Below, in pieces: positions 47,329 to 59,800 of a stretch of 64,000 bases of DNA. Made by a program: the position numbers and the translations under genes. The DNA comes from Nyssa sinensis (Eukaryota; Streptophyta; Magnoliopsida; Cornales; Nyssaceae): assembly GCA_008638375.1 (NCBI GenBank), contig CM018052.1:32186239-32250238 (forward strand), given 5' to 3'. Numbering within the stretch: position 1 is the first letter of the stretch; each line of letters opens with the position of its first letter. The notes under the pieces were generated by a model. It had not been told where the DNA came from and did no database searches. It saw only the letters and a program-made list of their open reading frames with translations.

Positions 47329-48085
47329 ACTAGCATATCTTCTAATTGAGAAATAGGGAACCTATATTTAATAGTGATCTTGTTGATTGTCCAGTTGTCG
47401 ATGCACATGCTCCAACTGCCATCCTTCTTTGAAACTAACAAGCCTGGTACCGCACAAGGACTCATGCTCTCTTGCACCAATCCCTTCTTAATCAACTCTT
47501 CTACCTACTCTTGCAGAATCTAACTTTCCTTGGGACTTATCCGGTAATGTGGACGATTAGGCAAACCGGTTCTCGATGTGAGATCAATCTGATGTTGTAT
47601 ATCTCAAATAGGAGGCAACCCATCTAGTAGCTTTGACATTATAATTTCTTGAAATTCTTCTAGCAAAGGTTTAAGTGCGAGTGGAATTTCCATAGACTCC
47701 CTGCCAACTTCTCCCCCAACTACCACAGCAAAAATCTCTTTAAATTCCTTAGTTTCCTCTATGAACTCGCCCCCATCCACCAGAAATATTGACTTGCCCT
47801 TTGACTTCGGTTCAACAATTAAGAATTCCTCTTTTATGGGCCCCAAAATGATTTTTAGGCCCCCCTTCATGAAAACATATACGTTATCACGACCCTTGTA
47901 GGTAGCATCCACATCAAAATATTGACTTGCCCTTTGACTTCGGTTCAACAATTGAAAATTCCTCTTTTATAGGCCCCAAAATGATCTTTAGGCCCCCCTT
48001 TATGAAAACATATATGTTATCACGGCCCCTCTATGTAACATCCACATCGAACTGTCATGGTCGTCCCAAAATCATATGGTAGGCA
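47329..48085 (-). pseudogene. Inverted block: end of protease and start of RT of the gypsy element
   Basis: The element reads plus up to YKIGWIKL (about 47328). The next 750 bases make sense only on the minus strand: from 48080 down, YHMILGRPWQFDVD, a linker, then [36 protein letters not shown] and [12 protein letters not shown] ending at 47329. The plus strand resumes with [19 protein letters not shown] at 48087. ORFs 47604-47951 and 47289-47495 are its pieces. A 133-bp tandem duplication lies inside. Confidence 0.88.
47788..48053 (-). repeat. 133-bp tandem duplication in the inverted block
   Basis: GACTTGCCCTTTGACTTCGG starts at 47791 and 47924. Both copies contain CCTCTTTTATRGGCCCCAAAATGAT and the TATGTTATCAC phrase. 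They have diverged by a few percent. The reading frame is duplicated too (the GRDNVYVF/GLKIILGPIKEEF segment occurs twice). Confidence 0.9.
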
Positions 48086-48086
48086 G

Positions 48087-49100
48087 CTGGATCCAAAATC
48101 TTTTCGAAAATTGACTTACGGAGTGGGTACCATCAGATTCGAATCAGGCCTGAAAACCAATGGAAGACTGATTTTAAGACCAATAAGGGGTTGGATGAAT
48201 GGTTAGTGATGCCGTTTGGACTCATTTATGCATCCAGTACTTTCATGCGGCTTATGAACCAGGTATTAAAACCATTCACTGGAAAATTTGTTGTGGTGTA
48301 CTTTGATGATATATTAATATATAGCCAGAACGAATCTGACCATTTTGCGCACTTGAGGGAAGTACTCACAGTTTTGCAGCAAAATAAACTTATGTTAATT
48401 TAAAGAAATGTAGCTTTATGACCAGCAATTTGTTATTTTTGAGATTTGTGGTAAGTGCTGATGGGATTAAAGTTGATGAAGAAAAGATTCGTGCCATTTG
48501 GGAGTGGCCCACTCCACAAACAGTGGGCGAGGTTCGTAGTTTTCATGGCCAGACAAATTTTTACAAGCGGTTTGTCAGAGATTTTAGTCGGATAGTCACA
48601 TCAATTACTGAATGCATGAAGAAGGAGAAATTTCATTAAGGAGAGGAAGCAGAACAGAGTTTCGCGCTGATCAAGGAGAAATTATCATCAGCCCTAGTTT
48701 TAGAACTACCAAATTTTGACAAACTGTTTCAGGTAGAGTACGATGCCTCTATTGTTGGCATTGGTACTTTCTCAAGAAGGCAGACCGGTTACGTTTTACA
48801 GTGAGAAACTTAGTGAAGCTCACTAGAAGTGGTCTAATTATGAGCTAAAATTGTATGTTATTTTTCGCACCTTGAAGGTTTGGGAACACTATTTGGTGCA
48901 GAGGGAGTTTGTCTTATTCAGCGACCATCAAGCGCTGAAATTTATCAATAGCTAGAATAGTGTCAACCGGATGCATGCCCTCTAGATTTCTTTTATACAA
49001 CGCTTCACTTTCACTTTAAAACATAAGGCGAGTCAATTAAACCGGGTAGCTGATGCCCTAAGCAGGAGGGCGTTGTTGCTTGTCACAATGCGGACTGAAG
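48087..49100 (+). pseudogene. RT (catalytic part) and RNase H of the gypsy element
   Basis: [15 protein letters not shown] holds the first catalytic Asp. [14 protein letters not shown] and [11 protein letters not shown] (YFDD active site near 48300) follow. A frameshift after NKLMLI moves to 48418-48639 ([24 protein letters not shown]). RNase H remains as [11 protein letters not shown] near 48735 and a stop-rich LFSDHQALKF-like stretch near 48910-48945. It is broken by several TAG codons. Confidence 0.87.
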
Positions 49101-49199
49101 TGATTGGGTTTAACTGTCTCAAGAAGCTGTATACAGACGATAAAAATTTTCAGGATATTTGGGCAAAATGGTAGTCGGGACTTTCCATAGACGGAATGC

Positions 49200-50336
49200 A
49201 TATTCAAGAGGGTTATCTATTTCGAGGCAACCAATTGTGCATCCCGAGGAGTTCACTACGAGATTAGATAATTCATGAATTACATGGTGGAGGCTTAGGC
49301 AGACACTTGGGTAGTGACAAAATAGTAGCTCTTGCTGAGGAGAGGTATTATTGGCCCAAACTAAAATGAGACATCAGCAGTCATGTTAAAAGATGCACCA
49401 TTTATCAGACTGCCAAAGGTCAATCTCAAAATACAGGTTTGTACTTGCCTTTGTCCATTCTAACATCACCTTGGGAGGATCTTTCCATGGACTTTGTCTT
49501 GAGCCTTCCGTGAACCTAATGCGGATTTGATTCTATATTTGTGGTGGTTGATACGTATTCCAAAATGGCTCACTTTATTACTTGCAAAAAGACCTCAAAT
49601 GTAGTGTACGTGGCAAATTTAATTTTCAAAGAGGTTGTTCGTTTGCATGGGGTCCCTAAATCCATCACCTCAAATAGGGACACCAAAATCTTGAATCATT
49701 TTTTGTGGACCATGTGGAGGCGATATGACACATCCCTGAATTTCAGTAGCACAAGTCATCCTTAGTTTAATGGTCAAACGGAAGTGATGAACCGCACTCT
49801 TGGAAATTTAATTCACTGCATTTCTAGAGAGAAACTGAAATAGTGGGATCTTTCTCTTGCATAAGCTGAGTTTGATTATAACAGTATGCTAAATCGATCT
49901 ACTAGGAAGATCCCATTCAAAATTGTTTATTGCTGTCCTCCACGCCATGCTTTAGACTTGGTTCCTTTGCCAAAGCTTCCTGGTTTGAGTATTGCAGCAG
50001 AAAATATGGCGGATCATATCAAAGGTATTCAAGAAGAGGTGCGAAAAAATTTAGAAGAATTTAATGCCAAATACAAGGCAGCTGTTGATAAAAAGAGAAT
50101 GACTCAAGTATTTCAAGAGGGGGATCTAGTGATGGTTTATTTACGCAAAGGGCGGTTGCCAGTGGGCACACGTACAACAAGCTGAAAGACAAGAAATATG
50201 GTCCTTTCCAAATTTTGCAGAAAATTAATGATAATGCCTATGTCGTGGACCTTCTTGGAGACATGGCCATTTCTCCCACTTTCAATGTTGCTGATTTGTT
50301 TGAATATCATCCTCCTGATTGTCGTCTTCTCAATTA
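49200..50336 (+). pseudogene. Integrase of the gypsy element
   Basis: The zinc-binding part starts near 49270 ([13 protein letters not shown] ... RYYWPKL ... VKRCTIYQ). The core has [13 protein letters not shown] (first Asp), [13 protein letters not shown], a changed TSNRDTKI (usually SDRD) and NGQTEVMNRTLGNL (Glu). The open frame 49886-50185 carries the C-terminal KIPFKIVYCCPPR and [14 protein letters not shown] frameshift follows, and the end reads [13 protein letters not shown] in another frame. Catalytic Asp context and stops show it is inactive. Confidence 0.87.
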
Positions 50337-50359
50337 ACTAACTCAAGGTCGAGTTCTTT

Positions 50360-50374
50360 TCATGCAGGAAAAAT
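50360..50374 (+). other. Polypurine tract of the gypsy element
   Basis: GCAGGAAAAAT directly precedes the 3' LTR at 50375. It is purine-rich and correctly placed. Confidence 0.7.
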
Positions 50375-50972
50375 TGATGTAGAACAGATTGCAGAAGAAT
50401 TCTTAGCACGGAATTGCATGCAACGTCAGAATGGTCAGAATTGTGTGAAATTCGGTGAGTGACTTGGAATCGATGTACTGATCAATACTCCTTGCTTTGC
50501 TAGGATGTATGCCACTTTTCGGACAAATTCCTTCGTTTTGGCCTTCAAAATCGTGTTTTTGCTATTTTTTGTAATAATTGGCTGCTTAATTTCGGGAGTT
50601 AGGTTTTGACGTTTGGAGTCGTCCTTTTACCAAATTGCTGCTTAAGTTTAGGACTTTTGATTTATGCTTTTAATTAAAAAAATTTTATTTTTAAAATTTT
50701 TAGTATTTCTCCTTATTTTAATTATTTTTTTCCTAAAGTTATAGTTCTAGTCGAATTAGGAGTTATAGTTCTAGATGAATTAGGTTTTACAGTCTATATA
50801 AAGGTTATTTCTCTTCATTGTAAGGTTAACTTTTCATTTAATAAATAATTTTCTTCCTAAGATCTTATTCTCTGAGCTCGTGGATTCGAGTGTGTTACTT
50901 TTGTTCGTGAATTCGAATGATTCTTCAAGAAGCAAGCAGTGTCCTACTTTTTCATAAGCCTATGCTACGTCA
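50375..50972 (+). repeat. 3' LTR of the gypsy element
   Basis: It pairs with 44972-45571 along its whole length and ends TACGTCA before the target duplication CTAAA. Confidence 0.93.
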
Positions 50973-50977
50973 CTAAA

Positions 50978-53150
50978 AGTCGTTAAAACAACATAATTTA
51001 GTTTTGAAAAAATATTAAAAGTCAATAAATTTTTGAAATTATAAAATTGTAAATAGTAATAGTTGTAAAGAATTCATTCTAATCTAATAATAAATAGCTA
51101 AAATATAAAAAAAATATATGCAAAATATTAGATTTGGGTTCAACTTGAACTTAGGTTTCTAAAATCTTAACTTAACTTCAATCTTAATTTAAATCAAAAT
51201 TGAATTTTTTAATTTAAATTTTAAACCCATCATAAAATGTAAATAATAAGATATAAATCTTAAAAAAATTAGACCGAAATTGGTGGACCCACTTGATACA
51301 ATGTGAACAAAGGGTAGACAGATGGAAATAGCTGGCACTTTCGACAATTGGAGGGAAGCAGCTATCCAAAACTCGAAATTCCCTTTTTTTGCTGACATGG
51401 AAGATGAGTTGGCTCACAAACTAGCTGGAATGTACAAGAGAGCTGATTTTTGCTCGTAACCTGTTGGGGGTCTGATGTCATTCCTCCAACTTAACACATA
51501 AAAGGGGTTTAGTTTTTCAAACCTAGCTAATGGCTTTTGAGTATTGGGGTAATGCTATTAATGTATCATCTTCAAACTTTATCTGTGTTTATTTTCATAA
51601 AATGTCAATATTGTATTTACATCATATCATTATTTTTTAAGTAAATTTAGTATTATGGTAAGTATTATCACAATAAATGACGTTTGACTTTTGTCATGTT
51701 GACAAAGTACTATTTTAATTGAAGTATTTATTGTAGACAACTTCTAAGTTAGAAGAAATTTTTTGATATATCTGATATTGTGAGATGATAATATGCCAAT
51801 TTGATAGTATTTTGTCATATATAATATCACTCATCTTTTTTTATAAAATATAATATATATATATATATATATAACAGAGTATTATTAAAAAGACATTAAC
51901 ACGTTCTATATCATACATATCTTTGAATACCTCCAATCTAGATGCAAGATCTTTAGTGTCAATGATCACAACATAATTTTTTTTTTTTTGGGCCCAAAGG
52001 CGATGGGCCCTCTCCCAATTCATAAATGTTCCGACCCGTAAGGCAAGATTAATTAAATTTTTATGAATAAAAATATATCTCTCACCTGTCACATCTCATA
52101 AAAAAAAGTCTAAACTCCATAAATAATGAACCTCATTTTTTAAAGGAAACAAATGTAGATTATAAAAAATAGAACATTTATCGTTGCTCAATCTTTAAGT
52201 CTCTTATATAAGTACTACTAATAGACGTCATCGTTTCTAGCATAAACTTACACACACATATTGCTATTGCCTCAATGAGAAAACTGTTTTTCTGGTTTTC
52301 TTTTTTCAAAATCATCATATCATATGCCATTTGTTTTTAGAATAATATTTTAATGTACATATATTTGTATTCATATGATGTTTATCTTGAGTGGGGCATG
52401 TTAGTGGCCTTATGATGATCGATGAATCCCATTATTTATGAGAAGATGGATATTAGATAGACACAAAGGTTGACATTAAATTATGGGAATGAATTCTCTA
52501 TATATGAGTGTTCTCTTACCAAAAAAAAGAAAGAAAGAAAGAAAAGAATAAAAGTTATTGGAATTAGTTAGAGGGCACTGGTGTAGTGCTGGTTAAACGA
52601 TCTTCGACAATCAAATTATCGATGAGCTATTTGAAGGTTTAGATGAAGATGACTCTCTTAATCTCAACTATTTTTTTTTGTAATAAGAAAATATCACATT
52701 ATAATGAATGTCGTACATAATTATATTTTGTTAGAGAATTGAAATCTCATATAATCTGCCTCCATTTTGCAGATTGGAATTGGTCAATTATGCTGTTAGT
52801 TTGGATTGGGAATGACAGGATGAGTGTTATGCCCGACTGTCCTGTTATTATGTTACTTCCCTAGGGCGGTTTAATCATTGATCTCATGTTTATGTCGGGT
52901 ATTACTTTAGGTATGAAGACTGATTTTATGTACAACATAAATCATTACTACTGTTTTTATTCTTTTCCACAAATTTTTGCGACCTCTTGAGTAGATGCTT
53001 GTGATTGTTCCCCTCTTTGCAGAGGATGTAAAAAGAAAAGTTCCATATCCTACTGTGTAAGGATGACATAAAGCATGATAAAGAAGAGGGGTGGGGGAGG
53101 ATTGGAATTTACTCTATTCTTTTTTCAAGATAGAAGATTTTCAGTTAGGA
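50978..53150. other. Intergenic AT-rich region, no gene seen
   Basis: A TA run lies at 51851-51872 and an (AAAG)n run at 52523-52545. Short open frames (51189-51417, 51841-52092) carry no motifs. The last part (53000-53150) precedes the EF-hand gene's 3' end. Confidence 0.65.
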
Positions 53151-53370
53151 CTTAGGAGGAGAGAAGAAAGGTACACATTAGCTTACTTAAATGAAGAATC
53201 ATTTAAATCATAAAAATGATTGAACAAGTTCATCAAAAGCTGGATATGATAACTGGGAAACCAGCCCAGGTCATTCCACTCACATATCACAAACACACAG
53301 TCACACACACGCACGCACGCAAAAGAAAGAAGATGAAGAAGCCTCAGAACAAGAAAAGAAAGGCCTAGAA

Positions 53371-53706
53371 CTAATTCCCAATTGTTTCTTCTAGCCATTT
53401 TCTTGACCTTTCCATCAAATCAGGACTCAACCTAAACATAAGCACGCAAAACTCCATCTGGCTCAAACGTCCATCGCCATCCAAATCACCTTCTTTCAAC
53501 ATGGACATTAACTCATCGTCGCTCATGTCCTGCAACCCTAGCAGAGCCGCGTTCTTCTTCAAGCTCTCAAACGTGATGACTTCATCGTTCCCATCCATCA
53601 ACAAGCGAAACCCATTACACAGCTCATTCATAAACCCTTCCGCGCCCAGTTTCTCAACCATGGACGGAAAGAAATCCTCGAACACAACAGCACTTTTAGA
53701 TGCCAT
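53371..53706 (-). CDS. Small EF-hand calcium-binding protein, PBP1/CMI1 type
   Basis: A single-exon frame of 111 residues from ATG at 53706 to TAG at 53371-53373. The N-terminal half (DFFPSMVEKLGAEGFMNELCNGFRLLMD) and VITFESLKKNAALLGL match the family. One canonical EF-hand loop runs D74-L-D76-G-D78-G-R-L-S-Q-M-E85, followed by FCVLMFRLSPDLME. The first EF-hand (around residues 38-49) is degenerate, as in Arabidopsis PBP1 (PINOID-binding protein 1) and CMI1, which link calcium to auxin signalling. Having one Ca2+ site in a short protein without targeting signals suggests a cytosolic or nuclear sensor acting through a partner. Length is a little below that of Arabidopsis PBP1 (about 127). Confidence 0.92.
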   Translation of the reverse strand: MASKSAVVFEDFFPSMVEKLGAEGFMNELCNGFRLLMDGNDEVITFESLKKNAALLGLQDMSDDELMSMLKEGDLDGDGRLSQMEFCVLMFRLSPDLMERSRKWLEETIGN

Positions 53707-53769
53707 TCCTTAATTTGGTTGAGGATTTATATTCTTGGATGATGAGTTGGGAAGGAAATGAATGGTCGG

Positions 53770-53787
53770 TTATATATATATATATAA
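53770..53787 (-). promoter_or_regulatory. TATA run upstream of the EF-hand gene
   Basis: An uninterrupted TA repeat lies 64-81 bases before the start codon on the minus strand. It is well placed for a TATA box with a UTR of about 35-50 bases, but it is also a microsatellite, so its length may vary between individuals. Confidence 0.5.
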
Positions 53788-53889
53788 GATGGTACGTTGG
53801 AGGGAAAGAGAATGAAGTGTTTGAGGAAATGGGAACAAAAGTAACAGATAAGAGGTCAGAGGAGAGGATTGTTGCCAGCATTTTGCTGA

Positions 53890-55683
53890 TAAAATTCGTG
53901 GCCGATTCGGGGGAGCAATGGGGAGTTCTCCTTCCTCGAAGTTACATGGGAAGCTACCAGCAGCAGTTTTGTATTGGTTGGCGATGAGACAAGCATCTTC
54001 CTTTGGAGAAATAAACTTGGTTTGGAAGGCAATTTACGGAAATTGCCACCCAACTTCAATTTTTGTAATACGTGATTGATTGTGACTGGGCGTGCGTGCG
54101 TGCGATAGAGTTTGTCACGTCCAAAGGGTGATAAGAAAACCTGTCAAACTCAAATTTGTCTCATTGTTAAAATATAATATAAGAATGGGTTTAGGATCTC
54201 AATTTCCTAATACACATTTGACGTACATACGTATAAAGATGTTATTATCTTGGAACGGGGATAATTATACTGGATGGTTCTTTTAGAACGTCACGAAGTG
54301 AGATATTCGTGATTTTATCCATCTGTATAATACATGTATATATATATATGTATGTATACGCATGTTTTATACGAATCAATAAGATCATGAAGATCTTACC
54401 TTCGTAATTCTGTTTAGTAAAATTCATTATATTGATAGTATTTTTATCTGATAATTATACATATATCTTATGTAATTTTCAAGATGACCAAAGGCAGATC
54501 CAAGAAAAAAATTTGGAGAGAGTTAAAAAATATTTAATGAAAAAATCTTGGGAATTGTCAAAATTTTGAGATGAATAATGAGAGAAATAATGAGGTACTT
54601 ACAAATTTTAATAATTTTTTTTTGAGTACGTCATAATTTTAAGTGACAAATGAAAGAAATAATGAGATTTAATGGATAAAGATTAAACGGGGCAAAATTA
54701 TGAATGAATTAACTTTAATATGACTAAAATTTTATATGTATAATTTTTTTTTCTCAAACGTGGAATGAAGTATCGTCTGAGATAGTCTTTATATAGATCT
54801 GTCCTTAAACATGACATTGACTTATTATATTAAAATTATTAAAAAAAGTTAATAAAAAATATGAATTTACTGTTATATTTTTAGATTTAATTACATAGAC
54901 ATCTTTTATAATATTTTACAGAGATATTTATGTGATTTCTAAAAAGATAAGAAAGATTAGTGTAATATATAAGGGTATTTTAATCATTTAACAAAATTTA
55001 TTAAAACCCAATCACGATCGATGACGAATTTTATATAAATTTTTTTTTATATATTATTAATATAATATAGAGGAGGTAAATGTAATTTAAAAAAATACAA
55101 AAAAATCTTTAAAATTATCAAATAACTATGTCAGAGTAATTATACCTATTATCTTTAATGGTGTGATATATTTTACAAAATTTTAATTTTTTTTTTTAGA
55201 ATTTATAACATCTGATAATGATCTATATAGTAACGGTCCACTAAATTATTATTAGCACATATGGGTGAAAGTATTATGTGATGTACGTCATCAAGAGTGT
55301 TGCTAAGTCTACGGATTTAGGCCACCTATCTTTTCTACTATAATGAAACATCTAATTATGAAAATAATTAAATAATTTAGAAAAAATAAAAAATGCGAAG
55401 AAATTAAAAGAGGAAAACTATTTTATTTAAGAAATTTAGAACTTAAATTTCTTAAATAAAATAGTAACTCCCTCAAAATCTAACCAAAAATAAATTTACA
55501 TGAGTTTTTTTGAGTTTTTACAATCCAGTCCACTCTAAAATTTGGATCAATTCTATCTTTATTTATTATTTTTCATTTTTTTCTCTCAAATTTTAACCTA
55601 ATTCAAAATTATTATCTTAATTATCTTATTTCTCATCTAAAAATTTCGATCTTCTCTAAAATTTTAGCCAAACCCAAAAAAAA
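53890..55683. other. Intergenic AT-rich region, no gene seen
   Basis: A TA run lies at 54334-54350. Phrases such as TTAGTGTAAT and GGAGGTAAATGTAATTT near 54958 and 55073 recall ends of the inverted-repeat family at 28363, but pairs of ends could not be matched. Confidence 0.6.
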
Positions 55684-55688
55684 CTTTC

Positions 55689-55926
55689 TATTAACCTGTG
55701 TACCTCCACTGGAAATCAAAATGTACATCAAAGAGGCACCGCACCAACAGCAAAACAGTCACAGCACCTCAAATAACTTTTACAAACTGTATTCTCTGCT
55801 GTTATTGTATTTTCTGTTATTCTCTGCTGTTATATTCTTTATTCCTTTTATAAAAGTCTATATATAGACCACTGTTGACATAATGAAAATCATGGAGGAA
55901 AGTTTTCCATCTCTGCCTTTCTGACA
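55689..55926 (+). repeat. 5' LTR of the copia element
   Basis: It contains a TATATATAGACC box near 55858-55868. The boundary to the PBS is exact. Confidence 0.95.
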
Positions 55927-55970
55927 TGGTATCAGAGCAGCCTCACGACTCAACCAGTCCCACTGAATCC

Positions 55971-56867
55971 ATGGCCTCTTCCTCTATGACTTCTTCTTCT
56001 TCTTCTTCCTTATCTTCTTCTTCCCTCACCCCACCCTCCATCACCCCTTCATTCTCTCACATCGTCACCACCAAGCTCACCACCGACAACTACTTACTCT
56101 GGAAAGTCCAGACCTCTGCTTATCTTCGTGGTCAGGATTTATATGGCTACGTTGATGGCACTCAACCTAAACCTCCCGAATTCCTCTCTGAATCTCCAGA
56201 TTCCTCTCCCACAATCAACCCTACTTATTCCCTTTGGAAACGCACCGAACAACTCGTTCTTAGCGTCCTGTTCTCGTCCCTCTCCGACTCAATCTTAGGT
56301 CATGTCCTCTCTTGTTCCACTACTTAAGCCCTATGGCACTCTGTGGTTTCCATGTTTTCTTCCCAATCCCAAGCTAAAGAATTCCAAATTCGGTTCCAGC
56401 TTACCAATATCACTCGGGGTGACCAATCCATCACCGATTAATTCGGCAAAGTTCGTCTTCTTGCCGATTCTCTTGCCGCAACTGGCAACCTCATCTCTGA
56501 AAAAGAACTGATCTCTTACATCCTCAATGGCTTAGGCCCCACCTATGAATCCTTCCTCACATCCATCACCACCCGTTCTGATCCCTTGACCTCTCATGAT
56601 TTATATCAACTTCTCCTAATTCACGAAAGTCGTCTCAACCACACAACCACACTTACCACACCCTCTGATTTTTCCGCCAACTTCACCTCCTCATCTCAGA
56701 CCCGTAGCCGGGGTCCCTTTCGCAGTGGCAGACAAGGTCGGGGTAGAGGACGATCTTCCCACACTCGAGGTGGTCGTTCCTACTCACCCAATAATGGTTC
56801 CCAACAGAGCACCATGCACCGACCCACTTGTCAAATTTGCAACAAATCTGGTCACGTTGCCCTCTAG
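55971..56867 (+). pseudogene. Gag of the copia element
   Basis: The likely start is ATG at 55971 (MASSSMTSSS), because the upstream ATG at 55926 overlaps the LTR end and PBS. LTTDNYLLWKVQTSAYL at about 56080-56130 is the copia gag motif (UBN2/retrotran_gag). It continues in one frame through TAA at 56325-56327, TAA at 56439-56441 and TAG at 56865-56867. An RGRG..GR basic stretch and the zinc knuckle CQICNKSGHVAL*CW follow; the third stop falls inside the knuckle. Removing the stops conceptually leaves one frame without shifts. Confidence 0.9.
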
Positions 56868-59800
56868 TGTTGGAATCAATTCAATTATTCCTACCAGTAC
56901 GATTCCACCTCCAGTTTTCCTACTCCTTCCTCTGCTTCGAATCAGTTCTCTGCCAACTATACTGCTCCAAGTCCACACTCAGAGAACCTTTGGTACCCGG
57001 ACTCCGCAGCTACACACCACATCACCAACGATCTGTCCAACCTGAACTTGTCCTCCGAGCAGTACACTGGTCGTGATACAATTCGTGTTGGTGATGGTAA
57101 CAGTCTTCCTATTCAACATTTCAGTGAATCTTCGCTTTTTACTTCTTCTTCTTCTTTTCATCTTCACAACTTACTTCATGTTCCTAAAATAGCCAAAAAT
57201 CTAATTTCTGTTCTTCGTTTTTGTACTGACAACAATTGCTTTTTTGAATTTCATTCCACTCATTTCTGTGTGAAGGATTCACGGACCAAGAAAACCCTCC
57301 TCACCGGGCCAACCAATGATGGTCTCTACGTCTTCCCAAGCATCGGCTCTTCCTCTCCAACTGTCAATCTCAACCAGTCCACTTCTCTTCCTCAATGGCA
57401 TCGCCGGATGGGGCACCCCTCTCTTGCGGTTGTTCGTCGTCTTCTACATTCCAAGTGCTTATCATTTTGTCCCACTGCAGCTGTTTTTCAATGTCCAGAA
57501 TGCCCACTGGCTAAAGCCCACCAGCTTCCATTTTCTTCTAGTCAGGCCCGCTATAATCGGCCATTAGCTTTAGTTTCTACTGATATCTGGGGTCCGTCCC
57601 CTTATGTATCCCGTTTGGGTTTCAAATACTACATCTCATTTGTTGATCACTTTACTCGTTATTCTTGGTTATTTCCAATCAAACTTAAATCTGATGCAAT
57701 CCATATTTTCACCAAGTTCTTACCTCTTGTTGAGCGGCTTTTTAATACTAAATTAATCAATCTTCAAACCGATGGTGGACTGGAACATAAACCAATCACT
57801 ACAATGTGTCAAACCCTTGGAATTAACCATAGACTTTCTTGTCCTTACACACATCAACAAAACGGACTTGTTGAACGTAAGCATCGCCATATTGTTGAAA
57901 CTGGGCTCGCCCTCTTAGCCCATGCATCTCTTCCCTTCTCCTACTGGGCCGATGCCTTTGAAACTGCAATTTATCTCATAAACCGACTTCCAACTCCAAT
58001 CCTCAATAACAAAACCCCTTACTCTATGGTCCACAAAATTGACCCTGACTACAATTTTCTAAGAGTCTTCGGATGTCTATGTTTTCCTAACCTCCGTCCC
58101 TATCTTTCCCACAAATTACATTTTCGTTCCACTCCATGTCTTTTCTTGGGCTACAGCACGGCCCATAAAGGCTACAACTGTCTTGACCTTCATACCCACA
58201 AAATGTACATCTCACGGGACGTCACTTTCTATGAGTCTGTCTTTCCTCTAACTCATAAACAGCCCAACACCAACATTCCGTCTCTTAACCCATCCTCCAC
58301 TCCACTGCCTATCTTTCCCACTTCCATCCTAGGCCCAGTCCCAAACACCCCTCCTTCCTCTCAACCAACTCGTTCTATTCTCGGCCCAGGACCACAGCTA
58401 CCTCCGTCCACTTCTACCTCGCCCAACATCACTCATTCTCTCTCAAACCCAGACTCCCAACAACCTACCCCATCCCCTTCTTCAATCTCCAGACCCCTAA
58501 CTCCATCGCCCACCTCATCTTCCTCCCCATCAGTGCCTTCCCCTCCAATACTTGTCCCACCCCGATCTCCGATCATCACCAGAGCACAAACCAACTCCTC
58601 CCGTCCCAAAATCCTCACTGATGGCACCGTCCCATATCCCTCTCGCCAATGTCTGACCTCAAGTCTCACTGTTCCCGACGATCCTTCCAGTTATTCCGTG
58701 GCTTCGAAGTTCTCTGAGTGGCGTCACGCCATGGACCAAGAGTACACAGCTCTTCTCCGAACTAAAACTTGGACTCTGGTTCCCCCTGTTCCGAACTCCA
58801 ACATCCTTGGCTGTCGTTGGGTCTTTCGCACCAAAACAAATGCAGACGGCTCTTTTCAATGCCGTAAAGCCCGATTGGTTGCGAAGGGCTTTCATCAATA
58901 GCCCGGTTTGGATTATCACGAGACTTTCAGCCCCGTTGTGAAGCTGACAACGATTCGTCTTGTCCTGTCCATTACGGTCTCCCGTGGCTGGCCCATACGG
59001 CAACTCGACATTGAGAATGCCTTTCTCCATGGCACTCTCACTGATACCGTCTTCATGCAGCAGCCTTAAGGATTCGTGAGTACAGAGCATCCCACCTATG
59101 TCTGCAAGCTGTCCAAAGCTATGTATGACTTTAAGCAAGCACCCCGAGCTTGGTTTGGGGAGCTCAGTTCTTGGTTGACAGAGTATGGTTTCTTCCCCTC
59201 CAAAGCTGACCCCTCACTCTTTATGCTCCATCAAGGAAACACTCACCTCTTCCTTCTTGTCTATGTTGATGACATTGTCGTCACTGCATCACACACCTCT
59301 GCGATTGATACCTTGATTCATGATATGAGCATAGTCTTCCCCGTTCGTGATTTGGGTAAACTGTCATTTTTTCTAGGCCTTGAGCTTGACTATATTGTGA
59401 ATGGTGTGCTTTTATCTCAAAGAAAATATATTCACCACCTTTTGTCTCGTAGCAATATGCTACAGGCAAAACCCATGACCTCCCCAATGGCCTCTTCCCT
59501 AAAGTTATCCAAATATGACACCCCTGACTTTGATGATCCTCCCTTGTATCGTAGCCTCGTAGGGGGGCTGCAATATCTCTCATTCACCAGGCCCGATATA
59601 TCATTTGCAGTGAACAAAATTTGTCAATTTATGCACACTCCTAAACTCTCCCATTGGGCAGCCCTTAAACGAATTCTGAGATACCTTAAAGGAACCATCA
59701 ACCACGGTCTCTTCTTTGCCTCTCATTCCCACTTCACCCTAGAAGCTTATTCTGACGCCGATTGGGGGGCTGCCCGGACGACCGGCGGTCTACCGGAGGT

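Larger units (their letters stand above)
44972..50972 (+). mobile_element. Complete but degraded Ty3/gypsy retrotransposon
   Basis: LTRs 44972-45571 (600 bp) and 50375-50972 (598 bp) start TGATGTAGAACAG and end TACGYCA. They are flanked by the 5-bp duplication CTAAA at 44967-44971 and 50973-50977. Each LTR has a CTATATAAAG box (45391) and an AATAAA signal (45437). Order gag-PR-RT-RNase H-INT on the plus strand. The LTRs differ at about 7% of the first 230 bases compared by eye, mostly transitions, so the insertion is old. The tRNA-Met primer site and integrase type suggest a chromovirus-related lineage, but no chromodomain is visible. Confidence 0.94.

Noticed and set aside
50186..50340. Chromodomain at the end of the gypsy integrase
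   Set aside because: The reading ends in [13 protein letters not shown] with no aromatic-cage pattern after it before the polypurine tract.
58433..59138. Minus-strand frames of 78 and 159 residues
   Set aside because: They are shadows of the copia pol frame, which explains this DNA fully.
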